From NCBI GenBank assembly GCA_003161535.1, contig PMOM01000248.1, positions 1-9,250 on the forward strand: a DNA stretch of 9,250 nucleotides, given 5' to 3'. The notes beneath the pieces are model-generated. The model did not search any database, was not told the origin of the DNA, and worked only from the letters and a program-made list of their open reading frames with translations. The position numbers and the translations under genes were made by a program. The stretch comes from Caulobacteraceae bacterium (GTDB lineage Bacteria; Pseudomonadota; Alphaproteobacteria; Caulobacterales; Caulobacteraceae). How positions within the stretch are numbered: the first letter of the stretch is position 1; every line of letters begins with the position of its first letter. This document shows positions 1 through 6,742 of this stretch, piece by piece.

Positions 1-753
1 GCGCAACAGGAGCTCGACGACGCCCGCGCCGCGAGCATCGAGGCGGACCGGGCGCAAAGAGCGAGCAAGGCCCAGCTGAGCGACGCCTCGCGAGGACTGT
101 CGCGGGCGAAGGTGGAACTGGAGGCCCTGTTCGCCGAGGCCGCCGCGCCGGCCGCTCTGGAGTCCGCCGCACCATCGGTGGAAATCCCGCCGCCTGGCGA
201 ACCCACCGAACCGACCCGGCCGCCTTTCGAGGCCATGCCAAGTCCAGGACACGCCGCCGAACCATCCGCATCATTGAGCGAAGTCCTCCCGGGGGAACCG
301 ACGGGCCGCGCGGCGGGGCGCTGGCTTTGGCTGGCCCTGGTTGGGGCGGGCGCGGCGGGGCTGATCGGTGTGATGGCGCTTTCGGTTCGGCCCACGCCCC
401 CGTCGCCCTCGATGAGAGCCGCCGCGTCGGTCCCGTCATCATCGGTCGGCGTCGCCTCGCCATCGCCCTCGGTCGCGGCGATCAAATCGGCGGTCGCCCT
501 GGCTGGAACCTGGGCTCCGCAGGGGCTGACCTGCGCCGATCCGGTCACCGTCTCGATCAAGGAGGGCGTCTTGTGGATGACCGTGGCGAACACCGCCTCG
601 CCAGCCACCATTGAACCTGGCCATGAGGCCGGCGTGATCGACGCCCAAACTTCGGACGGCGGCCAGTACAGCTACCGCCTTGGTCAGAATGATACGCTGT
701 CGGTGTTCGGGCCGGGTGGTTTGCGGATGAGGTTGACCCGATGCGCGGCCTGA
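1..753 (+). CDS. C-terminal part of a coiled-coil, single-span membrane protein, unknown function (5' truncated)
   Basis: The reading frame is open from base 1, so the gene starts upstream and only its last 250 codons are visible. The first ~50 residues are rich in Ala, Glu, Arg and Gln with heptad-like spacing (e.g. AQQELDDARAASIEADRAQR) and look like the end of a coiled coil. A Pro/Glu/Ala-rich linker follows, then a hydrophobic span encoded at about 322-390 (WLWLALVGAGAAGLIGVMAL), then a Ser/Pro/Ala-rich linker. The last ~80 residues (from LAGTWAPQG) form a small globular domain with two Cys, alternating hydrophobic residues and a GG-rich end that suggests beta strands. A cytoplasmic coiled coil and a periplasmic C-terminal domain is the simplest topology. 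I do not recognise the family; a sensor, kinase or secretion-associated N-terminus is possible but unseen. The next gene starts inside its last codons. Confidence 0.8.
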   Translation, partial: AQQELDDARAASIEADRAQRASKAQLSDASRGLSRAKVELEALFAEAAAPAALESAAPSVEIPPPGEPTEPTRPPFEAMPSPGHAAEPSASLSEVLPGEPTGRAAGRWLWLALVGAGAAGLIGVMALSVRPTPPSPSMRAAASVPSSSVGVASPSPSVAAIKSAVALAGTWAPQGLTCADPVTVSIKEGVLWMTVANTASPATIEPGHEAGVIDAQTSDGGQYSYRLGQNDTLSVFGPGGLRMRLTRCAA

Positions 754-1502
754 CCACGGCGTTATTGTTCTTGGCCATTGTCACCGGGTCGGTCCAGGCC
801 GCAACCTCCGGCGAGATCCTCTGCGCGCCCTATCAGGGCGCGTGGGACAGGGTCAGCGGCGGCGACATCAAGGCGATGGAGGCCATTATCAGGGCGATGC
901 CAGCCCAGTGTCCGCTGAGGGCAAGGGCCCAGCGGCGGCTCGTGGCCGTCAAACGTCAGGCCGCGGGCCCGGCCAAGGCGCCCAGCTCGCCCGCCGCTTC
1001 GACGGCGGGAGCGTCGCGGGAGGTGGCCCCGCCACCATCCAGTCCCGCATCGATTGTCAGCGCCCAGGCCATCACCCGCTACGCCTGTGTCGCCGCCCCG
1101 GCTCGATCGGTAAATCCGATACCCGCCGCCGGGTCGATTTTCCTCACCGTCGATGAGACCCGATCGTGCATAAACAATAACGACCCATATCTTCGCCGCG
1201 ACGACGGCATGCTGAAGAGAACGGTCTTGGATGATCGGGAGCAACGCGCCTCGATGTTCACGTTTTCGGCTGCTCGCGATTGGTTTACGCGCATCGATTA
1301 CATGCTGACTTCGGACGCATATGCCACAACCCGCCGGACGTATCCGCTCCTGGTCGGCGCCCGGTGCCCTCCCATGGGTAGTCAGCGGGCAATCTTGGCG
1401 GCGCGGGCGCCCTTGAAGCGGTCGGACCCCAGCTTTGATATCCATTCGGCGGCCGTTACGGCTTGGCGTCGCACGGTCTGGCGATGCGCCACCCTCGATT
1501 GA
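741..1502 (+). CDS. Secreted six-cysteine protein of unknown function
   Basis: 253 residues. The ATG at 741 lies 13 bases inside the end of the preceding gene and has GAGG at 729-732 as a likely ribosome binding site, so translation may be coupled. Residues 1-20 are a signal peptide (hydrophobic core TALLFLAIVTG, cut near VQA/AT). Residues ~24-72 hold one helical-hairpin-like unit bracketed by Cys28 and Cys57, with the pattern AWD...AMEAIIRAMP..C.LR.RAQRRL. This resembles single repeats seen in many bacterial secreted or caspase-associated proteins (W...F/I......P...ARxRL), a resemblance judged by eye. A Pro/Ala/Ser linker (~75-108) leads to a C-terminal domain (~110-253) with Cys116, 143, 209 and 249. 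An even number of cysteines in an exported protein suggests disulfides. The family is not recognised. Overlap with the upstream membrane protein suggests a shared envelope role. Confidence 0.8.
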   Translation: MRGLTTALLFLAIVTGSVQAATSGEILCAPYQGAWDRVSGGDIKAMEAIIRAMPAQCPLRARAQRRLVAVKRQAAGPAKAPSSPAASTAGASREVAPPPSSPASIVSAQAITRYACVAAPARSVNPIPAAGSIFLTVDETRSCINNNDPYLRRDDGMLKRTVLDDREQRASMFTFSAARDWFTRIDYMLTSDAYATTRRTYPLLVGARCPPMGSQRAILAARAPLKRSDPSFDIHSAAVTAWRRTVWRCATLD

Positions 1503-1656
1503 TGGTCCAACTTTGGGTTCGAGCGCCTAGCCATCAAGGGGCGGTGATCCTGCCGACTGGCGAAGACGTGGAGATAGGTCAGCGGTTGCCTGGCGGCGCT
1601 CCCGTGGTAAAGACGCCACGCGCCCAAGCAAGGCGCACTCAATCGAGGGGGATGAA
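1503..1656. other. Gene-free spacer before the small secreted protein
   Basis: No coding signal convinces me in this 154-base gap. It holds an imperfect inverted repeat (CGTGG at 1603-1607, CCACG at 1616-1620) with no T-tract after it. The 3' end carries the ribosome binding site of the next gene. A promoter may lie here but I cannot point to a clear -35/-10 pair. Confidence 0.4.
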
Positions 1657-1944
1657 ATGTCGAAGCATCTTATTTGCGCGCTGGTTTCTGGCGCGGTGTT
1701 GACGCTGGGCCTGCCGACGGCGGCGAGCGCCGCCAGCCCTGAGTTTTGCCGTGACTACGTTCGTGCGGCCCTCAACCAAGTGCGAGGCGCTGTGAACCAC
1801 CGCCGCTGCGCCGTCCAAATGCAGGGCCCCCGCTGGTCCACTGATTTCAGTGTGCACTTCGTCTGGTGCCGGGGCGTGAGCCGCGATCAAGCCGAAGCCG
1901 AGCGAGTCGCCCGCGAGCGCACGCTTGAGGATTGCGCGCACTAG
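1657..1944 (+). CDS. Small secreted Cys-rich protein, uncharacterised alphaproteobacterial family
   Basis: 95 residues. The ATG at 1657 is preceded by a strong GAGGGGG (1645-1651) five bases upstream, which fixes the start. Residues 1-25 form a signal peptide (hydrophobic core LICALVSGAVLTLGL, Ala-x-Ala cut near ASA). The mature ~70 residues carry four cysteines (31, 51, 71, 93) in the pattern C-x2-Y ... C ... RW ... H-x3-WC ... R-x2-L-x2-C. From memory this layout recurs in small exported proteins of rhizobia and related alphaproteobacteria that have no assigned function. Two disulfides in the periplasm or outside the cell are likely. It is separated from the previous gene by 154 bases and followed by a perfect hairpin, so it may be its own transcription unit. 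Function unknown. Confidence 0.82.
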   Translation: MSKHLICALVSGAVLTLGLPTAASAASPEFCRDYVRAALNQVRGAVNHRRCAVQMQGPRWSTDFSVHFVWCRGVSRDQAEAERVARERTLEDCAH

Positions 1945-1958
1945 CCCAGAGATTTTTC

Positions 1959-1983
1959 CGACGCACCGGGCACGGGTGCGTCG
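1959..1983 (+). terminator. Perfect 9-bp GC-rich hairpin after the small secreted gene
   Basis: CGACGCACC (1959-1967) and GGTGCGTCG (1975-1983) are exact reverse complements with a 7-base loop (GGGCACG). The hairpin starts 14 bases after the stop at 1942-1944. A run of five T lies before, not after, the stem, so it is not a textbook intrinsic terminator in either direction. It may still end or stabilise the 3' end of the upstream message, or be part of the leader of mnmH, whose start is about 80 bases further on. Confidence 0.5.
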
Positions 1984-2064
1984 ATCGCGGTGATGGTGTG
2001 GACGGCGCTCACGTCGGCCTTGGTGTGCCATGATGGGCCAGGAACGGTTTCCGGGGCCCTTGGC

Positions 2065-3147
2065 ATGATCGGATCGCTCAGCGACGTGCGGCCAAGGACC
2101 CTGGCCGCCTTCGACGACATCATCGATGTTCGCACTCCGGCGGAGTTCGCCGAGGATCATGTCCCGGGCGCCCGCAACCTTCCGGTGTTGAGCAATGAGG
2201 AGCGCGCCGAGGTCGGGACCATTTATGTTCAGGACTCCCGTCTGCGCGCCAGACGGATCGGGGCGGCCTATGTGGCGCGCAACATCGCCCGCCATCTGGA
2301 GGAGGCGCTGAGCGACAAGACCGGCTCTTACGCGCCCCTCATCTACTGCTGGCGCGGCGGCCAGCGCTCCACCGCCATGGCGACGGTCCTGGCCCAGGTC
2401 GGCTGGCGCCCCACCATGATCGGTGGCGGCTACAAGACCTATCGCCGGCGCGTCACCGCTGCTCTCTACGACGCGGAGCCGCAATTCCGCCTCGTGCTTG
2501 TTGACGGCTACACCGGATCGGCCAAGACCGACATTCTGCTGCGCCTGGGCGAGCTGGGAGCCCAGATCATCGATCTCGAAGGCCTGGCGGGCCATCGCGG
2601 CTCGCTGTTTGGCGGCTTCGCGACCAGTCCCCAGCCTGGCCAGAAGCTTTTCGAATCGCGACTGCTGGTCGCCCTCGAAGCGCTCGACCCGGCGCGTCCG
2701 ATCGTCGTGGAGGCCGAATCGAGCAAGGTCGGCGAACTGAACCTGCCGCCGACTCTATGGAAGGCGATGCTGACCGCGCCGCGCATCGAGGTGCGCGCTT
2801 CGCGCCCGGACCGCGCCCGGTACCTTACCGACGCCTATCGCGATATCATCGCCGATCCAGCCGCCTTGGAGGCGATCCTGACCAGGTTGCCGAGCCATCA
2901 CGGCGCCAAGCGCCGAACAGAATGGCGAGATCTGGCGCGATCGGGCGCCTTTGAGGCTTTGGCTCAGAGCCTGATCGAACACCACTATGATCCGGCCTAT
3001 GAGCGCTCCGATCGCGGCGGCGGCCGGCGCAGTCTTGGCATCGTCGAGATGGATGACCTTGAACCTGCCGGCCGGCAGCGGACGGCCGAGCGGATTCTGC
3101 AGCTCCTAGCCCGTGATCCCGAGCCCCCGGGTAGCCGGGCGACATGA
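2065..3147 (+). CDS. mnmH: tRNA 2-selenouridine synthase (MnmH/SelU/YbbB)
   Basis: 360 residues from ATG 2065, close to the 364 of E. coli MnmH. The enzyme geranylates and then selenates 2-thiouridine at wobble position 34 of certain tRNAs, using selenophosphate. An N-terminal rhodanese domain (~10-125) shows IIDVRTPAEF at 19-28 and the catalytic Cys95 in CWRGGQRS, equivalent to E. coli Cys97. A P-loop ATPase-like domain follows: GYTGSAKT at 148-155, DLEGLAGHRGSLFG at 170-183, EAESS at 216-220 and HHYDPAY at 306-312. All are landmarks of the family. The frame is open back to an ATG at 1990, but starting at 2065 puts IDVR at the same distance from the N-terminus as in E. coli, and the extra residues show no family similarity. 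The Walker A motif has Ala where Gly is canonical. The stop overlaps the selD start (ATGA), so the two are probably cotranslated. Confidence 0.95.
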   Translation: MIGSLSDVRPRTLAAFDDIIDVRTPAEFAEDHVPGARNLPVLSNEERAEVGTIYVQDSRLRARRIGAAYVARNIARHLEEALSDKTGSYAPLIYCWRGGQRSTAMATVLAQVGWRPTMIGGGYKTYRRRVTAALYDAEPQFRLVLVDGYTGSAKTDILLRLGELGAQIIDLEGLAGHRGSLFGGFATSPQPGQKLFESRLLVALEALDPARPIVVEAESSKVGELNLPPTLWKAMLTAPRIEVRASRPDRARYLTDAYRDIIADPAALEAILTRLPSHHGAKRRTEWRDLARSGAFEALAQSLIEHHYDPAYERSDRGGGRRSLGIVEMDDLEPAGRQRTAERILQLLARDPEPPGSRAT

Positions 3148-4190
3148 CCCAAGGCACGCCCCGTCTGACCTCTCTGGCCCACGGCGGAGGCTGCGGCTGC
3201 AAGCTCTCTCCGCGGGTGCTTGGCGAAATCCTGGCCGGCGTGCCGCTCGCCGCCGCCTTCCCCGATCTCATGGTCGGGGCCGAGACCGCCGACGACGCGG
3301 CGGTCTGGCGACTGAACGAGTCTCAGGCCCTGGTCGCCACCACCGACTTTTTCATGCCCATCGTCGATGATCCGTACGACTTCGGCCGGATCGCGGCGAC
3401 CAACGCCCTTTCGGACATCTACGCCATGGGCGCCAAGCCCATCCTCGCCCTGGCCGTCGTCGGCATGCCGGTGGGACGCCTTTCGGTGGGAACCATCGCC
3501 TCGATCCTGGCGGGAGGCGCGGCGGTGTGCGCCTCGGCCGAGATTCCGGTGGCCGGCGGCCACTCCATCGACAGCGTCGAGCCAATCTATGGCCTGGTGG
3601 CCCTGGGTCTCGTCCACCCAGATCGCCTGCTCAAGAACAGCACGGCGCGGGCGGGTGATGTCCTTATCCTCACCAAGGCGCTCGGCGTGGGCGTGCTGAG
3701 CGCCGCCTTTAAGCAGGATCGCCTGGAGCCTGGGGGCTATGAGGCCCTGCTGGCGTCCACCACCCAGCTCAACGGCGTCGGCGCCGAGCTCGCCACTATC
3801 GAAGGGGTGCACGCGCTCACCGACGTCACCGGTTTCGGCCTCCTTGGACATGCGCTGGAGATGTGCCGGGGCGCGCACCTATCGGCGGACCTCATCGCCG
3901 ATCCGCCGCTGCTGGCCGGCGTCGAAACCCTGGCCCGGGCCGGTGTGCGCACCGGCGCGTCAGGGCGCAACTGGCAAAGTTACGGCGACAGCGTCACGTT
4001 TGACACTGAAATCCCCGATTGGCGCCGCGACATCCTGTGCGATCCGCAGACCAGCGGCGGACTGCTCATCGCCGTTGCGCCGGCGGCGGCGGTGGAGGCC
4101 CTCGCTTTGGCCAGGAGCCGGGGCTTTGGCCGCGCGATCCAAGTCGGTAGATTCCGTGCCGGCCCCGCCAAAATCTCAGTGCGCGGCTGA
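3144..4190 (+). CDS. selD: Selenide, water dikinase (selenophosphate synthetase)
   Basis: 348 residues, the usual length. SelD makes selenophosphate from selenide and ATP in the cytoplasm, releasing AMP and phosphate; the product is the selenium donor for MnmH encoded just upstream. The active-site loop GGGCGCK has Cys17 and Lys20 at exactly the E. coli positions, so this is the cysteine form and not a selenocysteine form. Metal/ATP aspartates are in place: Asp51 (ADDAAV), Asp68 (TTDFFMP), Asp91 (NALSDIYAMG) and Asp227 (TDVTGFGLLGH). GGHSID at 138-143 and the C-terminal DPQTSGGLL are also typical. The ATG overlaps the mnmH stop by four bases, a classic coupling arrangement. No selA, selB or selenocysteine tRNA is seen in the window, so here selenium points to tRNA modification rather than selenoproteins. 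Confidence 0.96.
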   Translation: MTQGTPRLTSLAHGGGCGCKLSPRVLGEILAGVPLAAAFPDLMVGAETADDAAVWRLNESQALVATTDFFMPIVDDPYDFGRIAATNALSDIYAMGAKPILALAVVGMPVGRLSVGTIASILAGGAAVCASAEIPVAGGHSIDSVEPIYGLVALGLVHPDRLLKNSTARAGDVLILTKALGVGVLSAAFKQDRLEPGGYEALLASTTQLNGVGAELATIEGVHALTDVTGFGLLGHALEMCRGAHLSADLIADPPLLAGVETLARAGVRTGASGRNWQSYGDSVTFDTEIPDWRRDILCDPQTSGGLLIAVAPAAAVEALALARSRGFGRAIQVGRFRAGPAKISVRG

Positions 4191-4201
4191 GGGAGCGGCT
4201 G

Positions 4202-4447
4202 ATGCTGATCCTGAAGCCCAATTGCGAATGCTGTGACGCCGACCTGCCGCCCGAGAGCGGCGAGGCCCGGATCTGCTCCTTCGAATGCACCTTCTGCGCG
4301 GTCTGCGCCGATGACGTGTTGGCTGGCATCTGTCCCAACTGCGGCGGCGATCTGGTCCCGCGCCCTGCCCGAAAGGGCGCCATGCTGGCCAGGTTCCCAG
4401 CCTCGACAGAACGCTGCCTGCGCCCGGAGTCGTGCGCGTCGGCCTAG
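4202..4447 (+). CDS. DUF1272 family small zinc-ribbon-like protein
   Basis: 81 residues. The start at 4202 has GGGAG at 4191-4195 six bases upstream, directly after the selD stop. The first ~55 residues match the DUF1272 (COG3813) pattern as I know it: MLxLxPNCECCDxDLPP, then ICSFECTFCxxCA, then GxCPNCGGxLVxRP. Cysteines at 8, 10, 11, 25, 29, 32, 35, 44 and 47 are likely to bind zinc, as the CPNCGG knuckle indicates. The C-terminal ~25 residues (with Cys72 and Cys78) are an extension that I do not recognise as part of the domain. The function of the family is not established. The eleven-base gap after selD suggests cotranscription, but a role in selenium metabolism is only a guess from position. 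Confidence 0.88.
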   Translation: MLILKPNCECCDADLPPESGEARICSFECTFCAVCADDVLAGICPNCGGDLVPRPARKGAMLARFPASTERCLRPESCASA

Positions 4448-4489
4448 GACGTCCTCGACCGGGGCGACAGATTGGGCGATGACCGGGGC

Positions 4490-6676
4490 ATGACCGGGCC
4501 TGTCGAATCACCGGCCGCGGCGCGCATCGCCCAGGTCCTGCTGCCGATGCCGTTGCCCGAGGCCTTTGACTACATCGAGCCAGCCGGTGTCGCGTTGTCG
4601 ATCGGCGATCTGGTCGCCGTGCCGCTTGGACCACGCGTGGTGCGCGGCGTGGTGGTCGGCTTTCGGCCCGCGCAGGGCGGCAACCGCGCCCTAAAGACGG
4701 TCATCGAGCGGCTTGACGAGCCGCCGCTGCCGCCTCGCACCCTTGAGTTCATTCTGTGGGCCGCCCGCTACGCCGTGGACGCGCCGGGCCAGCCCCTGGC
4801 GATGGCTCTGAGGGGCCTTCGCGCGCCCAGGCCGAAGCCTGAACGGCATCTGGTGGCCACCGGCAAAACCCCCGCCCGCCCGACACCCGCGCGCCAAAGA
4901 GTGCTCGCCGCGGCGGCCCAGCCGATTCGTCGCCCAGACCTTGCCCGCGCCGCCGCCGTATCGAGCGGCGTGATCAAGACCCTGCTTGCCGATGGGGCCC
5001 TGGAGTGGGCGCCCGCCGAGGCCGCCCACCCTTTCGAGCCGCCCGACGTGGTCCGCCCTGGGGCGACGCTCAATCCCAGCCAGGCGGCGGCCGCCGCCGC
5101 GCTCAAGGCCATGGTGGCGGACGGACGATTCGCCACGGCGCTGCTCGATGGCGTCACCGGGTCGGGAAAAACCGAGGTCTATCTGGAAGCCGCCGCCGGC
5201 GCCTTGGCGCTCGATCAACGGGCTCAGGTTCTGGTGCTGTTGCCGGAAATCGCCTTGACCCAGGCGGTGATCGACCGCTTCGCCACCCGTTTCGGCGCGG
5301 TCCCGGCTCAGTGGCATTCAGGCGTCGCTCCGCCACGCCGGCGCCAGACCTGGGAAGCGGTGGCGAGCGGCGAGGCGCGCATCGTGATCGGCGCCCGCTC
5401 GGCGCTTTTTCTGCCCTTCGCCCATTTGAAACTGATCGTCGTCGACGAGGAGCACGATGGTTCCTACAAGCAGGAAGACGGCTTCATCTATCAAGCTCGC
5501 GACCTCGCCGTGGCCAGGGCGAAGATCGAGGACTGCGCGGTCATCCTGGCTTCGGCGACGCCCTCTCTCGAGACGCTGTGGAACGCCGCGGCGGGCCGCT
5601 ACCAGTGGCTGCGCCTTGCCGACCGCCATGGCGCGGCGCGGCTTCCGGCCATCAGCCTGATCGATCTGCGGCAATCGCCGCCAGCGCCTGGCCGATGGCT
5701 GTCGCCGGCCCTGGTGGCCGCCATGAGCGAAACGCTCGCGCGCGGCGAACAATGCCTGTTGTTCCTCAACCGCCGGGGCTACGCGCCCCTGGTCCTTTGC
5801 CGGGCCTGCGGCGAGCGCATGAAGGCTCCCGACAGCGACTCCTGGCTGGTGGAGCACCGCTACAGCGGCCGACTGATCTGCCATCTGACCGGCTTTTCGA
5901 TGGCCAAGCCGGATCGTTGTCCCGCCTGCGGGGCCAAGGACGCCCTGGTTTCCATCGGTCCTGGGGTGGAGCGCGTGGAGGAGGAGGCGCGGAGTTTGTT
6001 TCCAGACGCGCGCGTGGCTGTCTTTTCATCGGACACGATCACCGACGCCGCCGGCGCCCGCGCCCTCATCGAGGCCATGGCTGCGGGCGAATTCGACATC
6101 ATGGTGGCCACCCAGGCGGCCGCCAAGGGCCACAACTTTCCGGGGCTGACCTTGGTGGGGGTGGTCGACGCGGACCTTGGCTTGCGCGGCGGGGACCTGC
6201 GCGCCGCCGAGCGCACCTATCAGCTGCTCACCCAGGTATCGGGACGGGCGGGACGGCGCGATCAGCCAGGCCGCGCCCTCATTCAGACCTGGGCTCCGGA
6301 CCACCCGGTCATGCAGGCGATCGCGGCCGGGGACCGAGAGGCGTTCACGGCGGTGGAATTGGCCGAGCGCCAGGCGAGCGGCCTGCCGCCATTCGGCCGT
6401 CTGGCGGCGGTGATCGTCTCGGGCGCCGACCCGGGCGCCTTGGAAGCATTCGCGCGCGACCTGGCCGCCGCCTCGCCCAATGCCGACGGCGTCAGCGTCT
6501 TTGGGCCGGCCGACGCCCCCCTCGCCATGGTGCGTGGCCGGCAGCGCAAGCGTTTTCTGGTCCGCGCCGACCGCACCGTCGATCTGCAGGCCTTTCTGGC
6601 CGCCTGGCGCGCCCGGGTCAGACCGCCGGGTTCGGTGCACGTCGCCATCGACGTCGATCCCTACAGTTTTCTCTAG
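4490..6676 (+). CDS. priA: Primosomal protein N', replication restart DNA helicase PriA
   Basis: 728 residues from ATG 4490; a TTG at 4472 would add six residues and is less likely. PriA recognises stalled forks and D-loops and reloads the replicative helicase. Domains: an N-terminal 3'-DNA-binding domain (AQVLLPMPLPEAFDY and following), a winged-helix-like region (~125-185), helicase lobe 1 with Walker A GVTGSGKT (221-228) and DEEH (319-322), the inserted Cys-rich region (437-480), helicase lobe 2 with ATQAAAKGHNFPGLTLVGVV and the QVSGRAGR motif, and the C-terminal domain ending DVDPYSFL, a family signature. Of the eight zinc cysteines expected, Cys437, 440, 464, 477 and 480 remain. Three are replaced by Ala446, Ser449 and Thr467. 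The gene lies 42 bases after the DUF1272 stop. Identity is certain; the zinc change is discussed in the findings. Confidence 0.97.
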   Translation: MTGPVESPAAARIAQVLLPMPLPEAFDYIEPAGVALSIGDLVAVPLGPRVVRGVVVGFRPAQGGNRALKTVIERLDEPPLPPRTLEFILWAARYAVDAPGQPLAMALRGLRAPRPKPERHLVATGKTPARPTPARQRVLAAAAQPIRRPDLARAAAVSSGVIKTLLADGALEWAPAEAAHPFEPPDVVRPGATLNPSQAAAAAALKAMVADGRFATALLDGVTGSGKTEVYLEAAAGALALDQRAQVLVLLPEIALTQAVIDRFATRFGAVPAQWHSGVAPPRRRQTWEAVASGEARIVIGARSALFLPFAHLKLIVVDEEHDGSYKQEDGFIYQARDLAVARAKIEDCAVILASATPSLETLWNAAAGRYQWLRLADRHGAARLPAISLIDLRQSPPAPGRWLSPALVAAMSETLARGEQCLLFLNRRGYAPLVLCRACGERMKAPDSDSWLVEHRYSGRLICHLTGFSMAKPDRCPACGAKDALVSIGPGVERVEEEARSLFPDARVAVFSSDTITDAAGARALIEAMAAGEFDIMVATQAAAKGHNFPGLTLVGVVDADLGLRGGDLRAAERTYQLLTQVSGRAGRRDQPGRALIQTWAPDHPVMQAIAAGDREAFTAVELAERQASGLPPFGRLAAVIVSGADPGALEAFARDLAAASPNADGVSVFGPADAPLAMVRGRQRKRFLVRADRTVDLQAFLAAWRARVRPPGSVHVAIDVDPYSFL

Positions 6677-6679
6677 CGG

Positions 6680-6742
6680 CGCCGGCTCTCACGGGGGCTT
6701 GGCCGACCCGCCCACGCAATGAGAGATTGATCGGGGCCGGCG
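6680..6742 (+). promoter_or_regulatory. Nested inverted repeats in the priA-terC gap (possible structured leader)
   Basis: CGCCGGC (6680-6686) is the exact reverse complement of GCCGGCG (6736-6742). Inside it, CTCTCA (6686-6691) pairs with TGAGAG (6720-6725), and inside that CGGG (6692-6695) can pair with CCCG (6707-6710). The structure starts three bases after the priA stop and ends 19 bases before the terC start. There is no T-tract, so a terminator is not favoured. It may be a structured 5' leader of terC or a mRNA-stabilising element, or chance in GC-rich DNA. Confidence 0.3.

Noticed and set aside
1603..1620. CGTGG/CCACG inverted repeat as a terminator of the six-Cys gene
   Set aside because: Five pairs, about 100 bases beyond the stop, with no T-tract.
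1990..2064. Earlier ATG for mnmH at 1990 (25 extra residues)
   Set aside because: The added residues show no similarity to the family, and the 2065 start matches E. coli spacing to the IDVR motif.
1639..2595. Long open frame on the minus strand opposite mnmH (318 codons)
   Set aside because: It mirrors codon bias of a confidently identified gene on the other strand, has low-complexity Arg/Gly/Ala-rich composition and matches no family I know.
2997..3878. Minus-strand open frame opposite mnmH end and selD (293 codons)
   Set aside because: Its product is Gly/Arg/His-rich with no motif; it is a GC-rich shadow of selD.
4446..4455. 10-bp palindrome AGGACGTCCT at the DUF1272 stop
   Set aside because: It overlaps the stop codon, is isolated, and is easily produced by chance in this composition.
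4472..4489. TTG start for priA six codons upstream
   Set aside because: The ATG at 4490 is a more usual start codon, is close to the conserved N-terminal motif and is sufficient.
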